Below the pieces are notes generated by a model, which saw only the letters and a program-made list of their open reading frames with translations, did not search any database and was not told the DNA's origin. A stretch of DNA of 64,000 nt from Natronorubrum halophilum. GTDB lineage: Archaea; Halobacteriota; Halobacteria; Halobacteriales; Natrialbaceae. Below, in pieces: positions 1 through 8,732 of the stretch; the first letter of the stretch is position 1; every line of letters starts with the position of its first letter. The position numbers and the translations under genes are program-made. The DNA is taken from contig NZ_QQTY01000002.1 in assembly GCF_003670115.1 (NCBI RefSeq), positions 1,134,423 to 1,198,422 of the forward strand. Direction: 5' to 3'.

Positions 1-73
1 GCTGTCGCCCCTGGCAGAGGGGTTCGTCCCGCAGGTGCTCGATGCCGTTCGGGCTCGAGCCAGAGCCGTCTGA
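1..73 (+). CDS. C-terminal end of an unidentified protein (partial)
   Basis: Reading from base 2 there is an open frame of 23 codons ending in TGA at 71-73. The tail reads LSPLAEGFVPQVLDAVRARA followed by RAV, and its third codon positions are mostly G or C, as in the genes around it. The start lies left of the window. The tail is too short to assign a family. The opposite strand is also open here, so both strand and reality are uncertain. Confidence 0.35.
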   Translation, partial: LSPLAEGFVPQVLDAVRARARAV

Positions 74-341
74 TTTTGTGGACTGCTCGTTCGCCGAGTT
101 TCGATAGCGACCGGTCCAAACGCAGCCATCAGCGCAACGCGTAGCAGACTACCGTTTTGGAAACCGCACAGCGGGGAACGTTATCGTGCGAATTCGAATG
201 ACCCGATCACCGAGGAGTTCGCGCATTTTGATATAGCGATATGAGATTTAAGAGACTGGTTTCGGACGGGTGTCATGAGTACCATCGTTGTAAATCGTCC
301 GAATAATAGGAGCCAGGAAAGTCGACGACGCCACCGGCGGG
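74..341. other. Intergenic, no gene recognised
   Basis: The 268 bases between the partial gene and the end of the recombinase gene hold only short frames that overlap the recombinase on the other strand. A small AT-rich stretch near 228-250 (TTTTGATATAGCGATATGAG) could be a promoter-like or terminator-like site, but no gene starts close behind it. Confidence 0.4.
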
Positions 342-1379
342 TTACTCGGCCACGGAGTAGATGTGTTCGAGGTACGTTTGCCGAACCCGGTCCCCCCAGT
401 TGTGGGTGTAGGTGTCGATCACGTCGCTGGCGACATCGCCCCGGAGATACTGGACGATACCGCGGTCTCCCGTCCGATCGCGAAGGTGGGTGGTGAAGAA
501 GTGCCGGAAGTAGTGCGGGGTGACGTTTTCGGCTGCTCCGCCCCCTGTCCGATACCACCCCCGTTCCCTCGCGTACTGTTCGACCACGTGGTGGACGACG
601 TTCGGCGTCAGCCGTTCGCCCCAGCTATCGGCCGTTCCGACGAACAGCGGCTCCGTCGCGGTAGTCGACGGCCCGCTCGAGGCCGTATCCGGCCGCACGG
701 CGAGCCACCGAACCAGTACGGCTTTCAGTTCCTCGTCGATCGGAATCACGGTCTCCCGTTTCCGTTTGTTCGACGCCGTTCGTCGTTCGCCGCCGGATTC
801 GCGTCCGTAGCTGTGTTCGGTCGCGATAAACAGCGAGTCCGGGCGGCCCGCGATGTGCGCCCGCGGCTGCCACGTCCGGGCCTCGTGCTCGAGGTTCACG
901 TCGATCAGATCCAGGTTACAGAGCTCTCCCGCCCTGATTCCGGTTTTCAGCAGCGTAACCACGAGCGCTTGGTGCAGCGGATGTCGAACCTCACTGACGA
1001 ACGATCGCATTTCCGCCAACGTCACGTCACGCCGCGTCGGGTTCGACTCGATGGACTCGTTCATCTCCTCTAGAACGACGGTCATCGGGTTCTCGTCGGT
1101 GTGACCGACTCGCTCGAGATAGCTGTAAAACCGGTTGAGATACGACGAGTACGTCGCGACGGTGCTCTCCGAATGCGTGGATCGAAGCTCGTGCACCCAC
1201 GCCATACAGTCGCGGTAACTCGCCTCCGGCGGAGTCTTCTCGAAGCGCTCGAGGAGGAACTCCTCGTAGTCCGAGAGCACCCGCTCGTAGGCCGTCGCGG
1301 TTCGTTCGTTCCGACCGTGGTGTTCGATGTCCTGGAGGAAGTACTCGACCGTATTCGGCGTCTGCTGACCCTCACTCAT
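342..1379 (-). CDS. Tyrosine recombinase / phage-type integrase (XerC/D-like)
   Basis: This 345-residue protein has the two-domain plan of tyrosine recombinases: an N-terminal SAM-like core-binding domain (about residues 10-100, with TATAYERVLSDYEEFL) and a C-terminal catalytic domain. The first catalytic Arg is in LLKTGIRAGELCNLDL, the HxxR box is HYFRHFFTTHLRDR, and the nucleophile is most likely the Tyr of DVIDTYTHNW or the later QTYLEHIY. Its start codon overlaps the stop of the ribbon-helix-helix gene upstream by 8 bases, so the two are one transcript with the DNA-binding protein first. No att site or tRNA is visible nearby. It may be a resident chromosomal recombinase rather than the integrase of an intact element. 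Confidence 0.9.
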   Translation of the reverse strand: MSEGQQTPNTVEYFLQDIEHHGRNERTATAYERVLSDYEEFLLERFEKTPPEASYRDCMAWVHELRSTHSESTVATYSSYLNRFYSYLERVGHTDENPMTVVLEEMNESIESNPTRRDVTLAEMRSFVSEVRHPLHQALVVTLLKTGIRAGELCNLDLIDVNLEHEARTWQPRAHIAGRPDSLFIATEHSYGRESGGERRTASNKRKRETVIPIDEELKAVLVRWLAVRPDTASSGPSTTATEPLFVGTADSWGERLTPNVVHHVVEQYARERGWYRTGGGAAENVTPHYFRHFFTTHLRDRTGDRGIVQYLRGDVASDVIDTYTHNWGDRVRQTYLEHIYSVAE

Positions 1380-1761
1380 CGTTCGTCACCACGTAGCCCC
1401 CCTCGCGTCCGCTGTATCGGACCCGATTCTCGTCCTGCAGTCGTTGCAGTTCGTCGTCGAGTTCCGCCTCGACGTCGTCGACCAGTGCGTCGACGAGTCC
1501 GTCCCAGCCGAGGGCGTCCGTTCGCTGGAGGACCTCGAGAATTCGGTCGGCGAAGTCGTCGTTCGCTTCGGTTCCGGGGCTGGCTGTCGTCTCCGCGGTG
1601 GAATCGATCGCGGGAATCTCGAAGTTCGTCCGCCCGGCCTGGACCATCGTTCTGACGAACTCGCTTTGGCTCATCTCGAGTTCGTCCGCCTGCGCTTGCC
1701 AGACCTCCTTTTGGTGTCGGGGAACGTACGTTTTCACGGCGACTCGATCATCGTCGGCCAT
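1372..1761 (-). CDS. Ribbon-helix-helix DNA-binding protein (DUF5805-like), first gene of recombinase operon
   Basis: The protein has 129 residues. Its N-terminus (VAVKTYVPRHQKEVWQAQAD followed by ELEMSQSEFVRTMVQAGR) has the beta-strand plus two-helix pattern of ribbon-helix-helix repressors. The acidic middle (residues about 50-75) is probably flexible, and the C-terminal half (ILEVLQRTDALGWDGLVDAL, then VRYSGREGGYVVT) looks like a small winged-helix-type module. From memory it matches the haloarchaeal DUF5805 family, which sits with integrase genes. It probably regulates the recombinase and itself: a perfect inverted repeat lies 46-65 bases upstream of the start, over the likely TATA box. 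Confidence 0.8.
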   Translation of the reverse strand: MADDDRVAVKTYVPRHQKEVWQAQADELEMSQSEFVRTMVQAGRTNFEIPAIDSTAETTASPGTEANDDFADRILEVLQRTDALGWDGLVDALVDDVEAELDDELQRLQDENRVRYSGREGGYVVTNDE

Positions 1762-1806
1762 ACCCGGTCGGTCTCAGCGCCACCACTTCAATCTATCCCA
1801 CTATCA

Positions 1807-1826
1807 CAAATAAGGGCATTTATTTG
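1807..1826 (-). promoter_or_regulatory. Inverted repeat over the RHH-recombinase promoter (likely operator)
   Basis: CAAATAA (1807-1813) and TTATTTG (1820-1826) form a perfect 7-bp inverted repeat with a 6-base spacer. On the minus strand it includes CTTATTTG, a plausible TATA box, with a start site expected around 1780 and the ATG at 1761. A palindrome covering the promoter of a gene that encodes a ribbon-helix-helix protein is the usual arrangement for autorepression. That role is inferred. Confidence 0.5.
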
Positions 1827-1830
1827 GGTA

Positions 1831-3534
1831 GTTAGAACCCTATGGGCGGCCACAATAGACTATTATCTGTGTCCAAAGACCCAGTAGAACAGGCCCAGTA
1901 GTACCATGGAAGAAGATAATGGTGCTGCCGAGATGAGATACGACCTCGCCACCTCGAGGCTATCGGCACAATGTGAATTTTCACTGTCATACCTTGCGTT
2001 GGCTGTCGTCTTTTTGGTTAAAAGTTTGCCAATTTAGTAGAGCGATCCGTGCTAACTGGTAGAATTACCGGCAATATTAGAAGGCCGTTTCCACCGCCTG
2101 TCCCCTAGGGGTTGCGTCCCGAGAACCGGGTTGCAGAAATCGGTCGATTCGGCCCAAATAGTTACATGTGTGTCAGTAACTGCGCCGAGTTTTCGTCCGT
2201 ACCCTTCGAGTCGTTCCACCAGTTTCGGTCAGCGAGCAGAAAACACCCTCGAGGAAAATCTCACATCACGTAGGGATCACCGTGAGCGTCGTTCGTCACC
2301 GAGAACGAATCCGTGTCGACCGAGTGACTTCGAGTGGGCGAAATCGGTCCTCGAGTCGGAATTCCGGGACGCTACGAAACGCCCGTACACAGGTATCCGT
2401 TCGTAAAGAGACGAGTTCGGCGTCGCTTGCTCGACCGGGGCTCTCAGTGTATCCCGGCCTGCGCTTGAAAATCGACGTTCGGCGGCTCGAGGCACGATTA
2501 TTGCCAGCGGTGGATCGGATTCGAAGCCGTTCGTTCGTCGGATGTGCGATATCGAACTGGCGATCCGTACTAAACCGACCGTCGTTTCCGAAATCGGAAT
2601 CGTATCGCGGCGAGTGCTCGGGTCCGAAGCGACGTACACCTGCGTTAGAGCGCGCTCTCGAGCCCTAGAAGACGACGGAGCGGGCCTCGAGAGTAACCCG
2701 GGCAGTGTTTTCAATAACCTCGCTGACGCGGCGTCAGCGGCCGTTGATCAACGGTCGGTACAGCCCGGAACGGGTCTCGATCCGATCGGTGACTGGTACC
2801 GAAAAGCGGTCGGCGACTGTCGCTCCTCGTATCGTTGCGGGAGAAGATGACGTTCGTCTCTCGTCGGCCCCCTCTCGGTTCCGGTTGTGTAAGGCGGTTC
2901 GCACCTCGACAGCGCTGCGGTCTACGATAGTAACAGCTACACCTATTCACGAACCGATCGCACGACGGCTGTGTAGTGACGTGCAGCGGCTCCGTTGGTT
3001 CGGTGTCTCGAGCGATGTCGAACCGTCGGATCGAGATCCGGTACCGGACGATTCGCGGTCGAACGACATTGCTCACCCATAATTATCGTCGTCGACTGTC
3101 CAGTTCGCGATACCGACTCGGGTTCGCTGCCCGCTCGCACGCCGTGCTGACGTGAGGCGTTCGCTATTTTCGGTCTCACTCGAGTGCGTGGGGTGAATTT
3201 CGAGGCTCGAGTGGGACCGGGAGATCATTGGTAGTGTGCGTTATTTGCGACTGTCGATTCATCCGCTCCGTGCACACCAGATATATCGTATATTGCTATA
3301 TCGAACCGCAGTCGTACAGCACTCACTGTAACCGCTGTAAGTCATGCCCGCCCGATCGCACGACAGTTGTGCGGTCGGTGTGTAACTATGTACATTGGAC
3401 GTTCGGTGGCACTGAACGAAGCGAACGAGACGCCCGTACGCTGATCGTCTGTCCGTCCGAACCGCGACAGCTATTGAAGAATCGACTGCCCAAATTACAT
3501 AGGTCACCTGGTGGTTAGGACGTATACCCCACAG
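1831..3534. other. Gene-poor region of about 1.7 kb, no confident gene
   Basis: Many short overlapping frames occur on both strands, but none has recognisable protein features. The left part (about 1830-2100) is more AT-rich than the surroundings and the rest is GC-rich with runs of CGA/TCG-type words. A palindrome CCCCTAGGGG lies at 2102-2111 and an AT-rich ATATATCGTATATTGCTATA at about 3281-3300. It may be a decayed gene or a spacer left by a past insertion next to the recombinase. No RNA gene was recognised. Confidence 0.5.
1906..2037 (+). CDS. Possible 43-residue small membrane peptide
   Basis: An ATG frame of 43 codons starts acidic (MEEDNGAAEMRYDL) and ends with one hydrophobic segment (SLSYLALAVVFLVKSLPI). 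The composition would suit a single-pass small membrane protein. Codon third positions are not especially G/C-rich, unlike real genes here, and no family is recognised. It is listed as a low-confidence candidate in an otherwise empty region. Confidence 0.2.
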   Translation: MEEDNGAAEMRYDLATSRLSAQCEFSLSYLALAVVFLVKSLPI

Positions 3535-5268
3535 ATGGCCAGCTATTATCCGGCACTACAGTGGACGCCCCACACGCCGGTACTCGTCGCGTCGTTTGTG
3601 GTCTGTACCGCACTCACGTTCGCTGGCTGGCGGTACCGTAACCAATCGGCCGCGTTTCCGTTTACCGTGATGATGCTCGGCTGCGCGTTGTATACTGGAA
3701 CCGTCATCGTCGAATTTTCGGTCGTTGGCCTGGAGTCGACCCTGTTCTGGGCGCGACTGCAGTATCTCGGATGGGTGGTAATCACGCCGGCCGCATTCGT
3801 GTTCGTCCTCAGCTACACCGGTCGGAATCGTTGGGTGACGCTGAAACTGTTCGCGGCGCTGGCGGTCGTCCCGGTGGTCACCCTCTTACTCGTCTTTTCT
3901 CCGCTGGCTTCCGACCTCATCTTTCAGAATCCGCGGATGGTCGACAACGGTGGTATCGCGTACCTAGCCTACGATGCCGGACCGTGGTACGTCGCCGACG
4001 GCCTGTACAACAACGTCGTTATCGCGCTCGGATTCGTCCTGCTGGTGCGAACGTACTTTCGAACGACGATCGGTCAACGGGATCAGGTCGGGGTACTCGT
4101 AATTGGCTTACTACCGTACGTAACCCTCGTTCCGTTCTACTATCACGTTGGACCTGCCGTATTCGACTTCGGAACACCGTACGAGATCGAGCCGTTCTTG
4201 TTCACGTTTACGGGATCGATCTTCGCGTGGGCGCTGTACAAATACCAGTTTCTCGAGAGCGTTCCCGTCCCCTTCGAGTTGCTGCTCGAGGCCACGCCGA
4301 ACGGGATTTTCGCCGTCGACAACGAGAGTCGCATCACCGAGTTCAATCGGACCGCATGCGAGTACTTGGACATGACCGAACCGATCATCGGACAACCGCT
4401 GGCGACGCTCTCCGAACCGGCCGAGCGGGTCGACGCAATCATCGCGGACGAACGGGAGCCCGAGTTACGGATCGGCAACGACGTGTATCACGTGTCGGCG
4501 TCCCAGCTCACCGACTCGCAGGGCGTCGAGCACGGGCGAATGGTGGTTATCCAGGACGTCACCGAGCGCGTACAGTACGATCGGCTGCTGGAGCGTCACA
4601 ACGAGCAACTCGAGACGCTAAACCAGATGCTTCGCCACGACATTCGAAACGACACGATGGTCGCGCTCGGCTGGAGCGAAGTCCTGGCCGAACTCGTCGA
4701 AGAGACGCCGCTCGAGGAGGAGACGGTACCCCTTCTCGACTACATCGACACGTCCATCAGGCATATCACCGATCTCACGAAGATCGCATCGGAGCTCTCA
4801 CAGCCCCTCGAGCGACCGGGAGACGATTGGAACCGCTCGATTCCGCTCCAACAGGTGCTCAAACAGGAGGTCGAGAAGGCAGCCGAAGCGTTTCCAGACG
4901 CCGTGTTCACGCTCGAGGACCCGCCGGACATCGAGGTTACCGCCGACAGGGCGCTCGCGTCCGCGGTCAGCAACGTGCTTCGAAACGCGGTACTACACAA
5001 CGACAAGGAAATCCCGAGGGTCGACATCTCCGTCGACGTCGACGGCGACCGCGTGAGCGTTCGGATCGCGGATAACGGCCCGGGAATTCCGCCGGAGATG
5101 CGAGAGCGGATCTTCGAACGCGGGGTAAAGGGCAAACAGAGCGGCGGCACCGGACTCGGATTACACCTGGTTCAGACGTTCATGACCTGGTACGACGGGT
5201 CGATCGAAGTCGAAGACAACGACCCGACTGGAACGGTATTCACAATCGAACTGCCGGTCGTAGAGTAG
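3535..5268 (+). CDS. Membrane sensor histidine kinase (7TM-PAS-HisKA-HATPase)
   Basis: The 577-residue protein starts with about seven transmembrane helices (residues ~10-235, the 7TM sensor module common in haloarchaeal kinases). A PAS-type domain follows (~245-350, FELLLEATPNGIFAVDNESR), then a HisKA helix with the phospho-acceptor His368 in MLRHDIRND. The ATPase domain has the N box at about 480 (NVLRNAVLHND), DNGPGIP at 513 and the GTGLGL lid at 538. It should sense a membrane or small-molecule cue and autophosphorylate. No response regulator is adjacent, so the partner is elsewhere. An in-frame GTG at 3511 is possible, but the ATG at 3535 sits directly before the natural start of the membrane domain. 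It is convergent with the acetamidase gene. Confidence 0.9.
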   Translation: MASYYPALQWTPHTPVLVASFVVCTALTFAGWRYRNQSAAFPFTVMMLGCALYTGTVIVEFSVVGLESTLFWARLQYLGWVVITPAAFVFVLSYTGRNRWVTLKLFAALAVVPVVTLLLVFSPLASDLIFQNPRMVDNGGIAYLAYDAGPWYVADGLYNNVVIALGFVLLVRTYFRTTIGQRDQVGVLVIGLLPYVTLVPFYYHVGPAVFDFGTPYEIEPFLFTFTGSIFAWALYKYQFLESVPVPFELLLEATPNGIFAVDNESRITEFNRTACEYLDMTEPIIGQPLATLSEPAERVDAIIADEREPELRIGNDVYHVSASQLTDSQGVEHGRMVVIQDVTERVQYDRLLERHNEQLETLNQMLRHDIRNDTMVALGWSEVLAELVEETPLEEETVPLLDYIDTSIRHITDLTKIASELSQPLERPGDDWNRSIPLQQVLKQEVEKAAEAFPDAVFTLEDPPDIEVTADRALASAVSNVLRNAVLHNDKEIPRVDISVDVDGDRVSVRIADNGPGIPPEMRERIFERGVKGKQSGGTGLGLHLVQTFMTWYDGSIEVEDNDPTGTVFTIELPVVE

Positions 5269-5336
5269 TCGAGACGCCGCGCGGGGGCGATCTGTATGGT
5301 CGGCTGATGCCGCTCGTTCTCGCGCGTTCCGACCCG

Positions 5337-6311
5337 CTACCGGCGAAGGTTTTCGGGAAAGATGCTCTCCGGGAGATACGCCGAGACGACCCAGTTCGGC
5401 GCGTTGACTACCTCGTTGATCTTCAGGTCGACGGCCGCCGAACAGAGGATGTAGGCCTGTTCGCGGGTGAGTTCGCGCTCGTCGTGCAGGTGGTCGATCA
5501 TCCCTCGGATGGCCGTTCTGGCTGCTTCGCGGAGATCGTCGCCGATTCCCGAGGTAGCGAACATCGGTTCGTCACGACCGGTCGGCGTGAACGGGCCGTC
5601 GGTCTCGAAGCGCGGCTGCTCGATCGAGAGATCCGAACGCACGTCGAATCGACACGTGACCGACATCGGAGCCTCGATTCCCGTCCCACAGACCTCGCCG
5701 TCTCCCTGGGCGGCGTGGCAGTCACCGACGCTAAACAGTGCGTCCTCGACCGCGACGGGAAGCGACAGCGTCGATCCCGCCGTCAGGTGTTTGACATCCA
5801 TATTGCCCCCGACGGATCGCGGCGGAAACGTGCTGTGTTCCCCCTCCTCTCCGGGTGCGACGCCAAGAATACCGGGGAACGGATCCAGTGGGACTTCGAT
5901 CCCGTTTACGAAGCGAGCGACGTCGTCCTCGAGATCCCAGACGTGCAACGCCGGGTCTGGAAACGCGTCGAAAAGCAATCCGAGGTCCGCTGCCCCCGGA
6001 AGAACCAGGGTGTATCCCCACCCGCGGTGCTCGAGTTCTAACAGTTCGATCTGGAGGACGTCGCCCGGACCGGCGCCGTCGATAGCGATCGGCCCGGTCA
6101 GGGGGTGTACGGGATCGATGTCCAGTTCGGCGACGTCCGCGGTCACCGAGTCGGGACCGAGTTGTCCGCTCGTGGCGTCCCGACACTCGAACCGGACGAC
6201 GTCGCCAGGATCGATCGTCAGTACCGGTTCGAGATCGTTGTTCCACCTGCTGTGAACATTCGCGTCGTCGTCACTCACTCGATGATCTACCGCGTCGTGA
6301 TCGCTGGACAT
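5337..6311 (-). CDS. Acetamidase/formamidase family amidohydrolase
   Basis: This 324-residue cytoplasmic enzyme has the FmdA/AmdA fold signatures: the N-terminal beta-rich part with LTGPIAIDGAGPGDVLQIEL, the central GGNMDVKHLTAGSTLSLPV, and the conserved GDCHAAQGDGEVCGTGIE segment. Family members hydrolyse formamide or short aliphatic amides to the acid plus ammonia, supplying nitrogen. The substrate cannot be told from sequence. The gene stands alone, convergent with the histidine kinase (68 bases apart). An AT-rich patch at 6312-6350 upstream of the start probably holds its promoter. Confidence 0.9.
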   Translation of the reverse strand: MSSDHDAVDHRVSDDDANVHSRWNNDLEPVLTIDPGDVVRFECRDATSGQLGPDSVTADVAELDIDPVHPLTGPIAIDGAGPGDVLQIELLELEHRGWGYTLVLPGAADLGLLFDAFPDPALHVWDLEDDVARFVNGIEVPLDPFPGILGVAPGEEGEHSTFPPRSVGGNMDVKHLTAGSTLSLPVAVEDALFSVGDCHAAQGDGEVCGTGIEAPMSVTCRFDVRSDLSIEQPRFETDGPFTPTGRDEPMFATSGIGDDLREAARTAIRGMIDHLHDERELTREQAYILCSAAVDLKINEVVNAPNWVVSAYLPESIFPENLRR

Positions 6312-6493
6312 TCGATTATATTACACGAGGCGGTACCTGATAAATTGATTCCCCTACCGAGTCGTCCTCACGAACAGTTCGCGTACGGTGGACTCGCGTC
6401 GGGTGCGGCCGGTCCGCTGCGAGCGCGAAGAACAGTAGTCGCTGCAGGGTACCGGTCGAAAATCGAAGAGTTCGCGTGGGCCTGTCGATCGGG

Positions 6494-6727
6494 TCAGTGC
6501 GTCGCCGTTCGGACGTCGTCGACTCGATACAGATCTTCCTGCAGTCCATCGCCCTCGCAGTCGTCGCTCGGACATTCGTAGTGCCAGCCGTCCTGCGTCG
6601 CATCGCCCTCCCGGAATCGGTCGCCACAGACCTGGCAGAAAAGCTGTCCCTTTTTGCACGTATCTCGGTGTAACTCGAGGGCGAGTTCGGTCTGGAAAGA
6701 CTGGTTGCAGTTGCGACAGGTGTGCAT
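6494..6727 (-). CDS. Small zinc-finger protein, HVO_2901 family
   Basis: The 77-residue protein has two zinc-binding modules. The first is a C2H2-like finger, CRNCNQSFQTELALELHRDTC, and the second a four-Cys ribbon made of CQVCGDRF and CPSDDC. It closely resembles the haloarchaeal small protein family named after HVO_2901. The role is unknown; nucleic-acid or protein binding is likely. I chose the ATG at 6727, directly before HTCRNC. An in-frame TTG at 6754 would add nine residues without zinc ligands. A likely TATA element (AATAAAAG on the minus strand) lies about 48 bases upstream. Confidence 0.85.
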   Translation of the reverse strand: MHTCRNCNQSFQTELALELHRDTCKKGQLFCQVCGDRFREGDATQDGWHYECPSDDCEGDGLQEDLYRVDDVRTATH

Positions 6728-7119
6728 ATTTCGTCTGACGCGAGCATCCCCCAAAACTGCTTGGGTTCTTTTATTGCAACTTCAATGCCCGTGATTCGGC
6801 GTCACTGCTCCGATTTAGCCTCGACGGTCAGGGAAGAAAGAACGGTTATATTCGTGATTTACTCGGTGCTGGGTACTTCGTTCCCTGTCAGATCAGTTCC
6901 CACGATAGCCTGCGCTTCGGTCACACGATCGAATGTAAGGAATCAGGGATAATTCGTTTCGATTCGAGAGCCCACCGGATACGTCACGACCCGACATCGT
7001 GGGACGAAACATACTGTGATGGCCCGTCGGGGAACGACTGACGAGTTACGCGAGCGGTGACGGCCGACGGTACAGTAGACGGGATTCCAAACGGGTCGCG
7101 TTGATCGCCGCTGTGTGGG
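6728..7119. other. Intergenic, promoter of the zinc-finger gene, otherwise nothing seen
   Basis: The 392 bases lie between the start of the zinc-finger gene and the end of fumC. The left end carries the AT-rich promoter of the zinc-finger gene (TTCTTTTATTGCAAC at 6766-6780 on the plus strand). The rest shows no convincing frame or RNA fold. The T-rich stretch expected of a fumC terminator is not obvious. Confidence 0.4.
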
Positions 7120-8529
7120 TCAGTCGTCTTGGCCGAGGATCCCGCGTTCGGTCATCTTCCGGGGATCGAGCACCTCGTCGGCTTCCACCTCGTCGAGGTA
7201 GCCCTTCTCGAGGACGACTTCTCGGACCGTCTTGCCCTCCTTGAGCGCCGTCTTGGCGACCTCGCTGGCCTTATCGTAGCCGATGTGGACGTTGAGCGAG
7301 GTGGCCATCGCCATCGACTCCTCGACGCGCTCCTCGCAGTACTCCGCGTTGGCCTCGAGCGGGTCGACGAAGCGCTCGGCGAAGACCTGACTCGAGTTCG
7401 AGATGAGCTCCGCGGACTCGAGGAAGTTGTGGGCCAGTACGGGTTTGTAGAGGTTGAGATCGATCTGACCTTCCGCCGCACCGGCGGAAACGGCAGCGTC
7501 GTTGCCGACGACCTGTTTGTGGACCTGATTGACGGCCTCGGCGACGACGGGGTTGATCTTGCCGGGCATGATCGAAGAACCGGGCTGGTTCTCGGGCTGT
7601 TCGACCTCGCCGAGCCCGTTGCGCGGTCCGGAGGCGAGCAGCCGTAGGTCGTTTGCGATCTTGTTCAGCGAGCCCGCAATTACTCGGAGTGCGCCGTGGG
7701 CCTCGCTCATCGCGTCGTGGGCGGCCTGGGCCTCGAAGTGGTTGTCCGCCTCGCGGAACTGGACGCCGGTCTCTTTCGTGATGTACTCGGCGGCGCGGCC
7801 GGGGAACTCCTCGTGCGTATTGAGTCCGGTGCCGACCGCGGTGCCGCCGAGAGCGAGTTCCGCGAGGTGTTCGCGGACGTTGTCGACGCGGCCGAGTCCC
7901 TTCTCGACCTGCGTTCGGTAGCCGCCGAACTCCTGGCCGAGGGTGACCGGCGTCGCGTCCTGAAGGTGTGTTCGTCCCGTCTTTACGACGTCGTCGAACT
8001 CCTCCTCTTTGCGCTCGAGCGCCTCGCGGAGCGTGTCGAGTGCCGGGATGACGTCCTTCTCGACGGCCTCGAGGGAGGCGACGTGCATCGCGGTGGGGAT
8101 GACGTCGTTGCTCGATTGGCCGTAGTTGACGTGGTCGTTGGGGTGGACGGTGCGGTCGCCGATTTCGCTGCCCATGATTTCGGCCGCGCGGTTTGCGATG
8201 ACCTCGTTGGCGTTCATGTTCGAGGACGTTCCGGAGCCGGTCTGGAAGACGTCGACCGGGAACTGGTCGTCGTGCTCGCCGGCGATGACCTCGTCGGCGG
8301 CCTCGATGATCGCCTCGGCCTCGGCCTCCTCGACGAGGCCGAGGTCGCGGTTGGCCTGCGCGGCGGCCTTTTTGACGACGCCGAGCGCGCGAATGAACCG
8401 TCGGCCGAAGGAGATACCCGAGATGGGGAAGTTCTGGATCGCCCGCTGGGTCTGTGCACCCCAGTAGGCGTCTTTCGGTACCTGCATCTCGCCGAGACTG
8501 TCGCGTTCGAGTCTGTAGTCCTCGCTCAT
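7120..8529 (-). CDS. fumC: Fumarate hydratase class II
   Basis: This 469-residue enzyme of the aspartase/fumarase superfamily interconverts fumarate and (S)-malate in the citric acid cycle as a cytoplasmic homotetramer. The diagnostic loop QPGSSIMPGKINPVV is present, with the class II motifs FQTGSGTSSNMNANEVIANR and GRTHLQDATPVTLGQEFGGY. Length is normal for the class, which needs no iron-sulfur cluster. I chose the ATG at 8529 (MSEDYRLERDSLGEMQVP). An in-frame start 12 codons upstream adds unconserved residues. The gene is divergent from the sugar importer, with about 200 bases shared between them. Confidence 0.97.
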   Translation of the reverse strand: MSEDYRLERDSLGEMQVPKDAYWGAQTQRAIQNFPISGISFGRRFIRALGVVKKAAAQANRDLGLVEEAEAEAIIEAADEVIAGEHDDQFPVDVFQTGSGTSSNMNANEVIANRAAEIMGSEIGDRTVHPNDHVNYGQSSNDVIPTAMHVASLEAVEKDVIPALDTLREALERKEEEFDDVVKTGRTHLQDATPVTLGQEFGGYRTQVEKGLGRVDNVREHLAELALGGTAVGTGLNTHEEFPGRAAEYITKETGVQFREADNHFEAQAAHDAMSEAHGALRVIAGSLNKIANDLRLLASGPRNGLGEVEQPENQPGSSIMPGKINPVVAEAVNQVHKQVVGNDAAVSAGAAEGQIDLNLYKPVLAHNFLESAELISNSSQVFAERFVDPLEANAEYCEERVEESMAMATSLNVHIGYDKASEVAKTALKEGKTVREVVLEKGYLDEVEADEVLDPRKMTERGILGQDD

Positions 8530-8670
8530 GAGCGAACGGTTGGCGGTGGGGTGCGTAAAAGCCACCGGTCTGATTCCGGGAGCCGACGCGAACTACCACG
8601 GAACCGTTTCGATCTGTACTTCGTCAGTAGACGAGTGGGCAACTCTCCGTCGGATTAACTATTGACTCGG

Positions 8671-8700
8671 AATGTAATAAATATTGGAAACTATTAAGTG
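8671..8700 (+). promoter_or_regulatory. AT-rich promoter of the first sugar ABC operon
   Basis: The segment AATGTAATAAATATTGG then AAACTATTAAG is the only AT-rich patch in the 200-base fumC/binding-protein gap. It ends 33 bases before the GTG start at 8733, the usual TATA-to-start distance for a leaderless haloarchaeal transcript. Confidence 0.5.
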
Positions 8701-8732
8701 CCCCCCGTACAATCAATCATGTGTGATTTACA

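Noticed and set aside
342..1761. Prophage or integrative element left by the recombinase
   Set aside because: No phage structural genes, no duplicated att sequence and no tRNA target seen; the pair may be a resident chromosomal module.
2277..2714. 145-codon minus-strand frame in the gene-poor region
   Set aside because: Overlaps several equally long frames on the other strand; Ser/Arg/Thr-rich with no motif.
7271..8599. A 442-codon frame overlapping fumC on the same strand, and long frames on its opposite strand
   Set aside because: Arg-rich shadow composition typical of GC-rich DNA; fumC is unambiguous.
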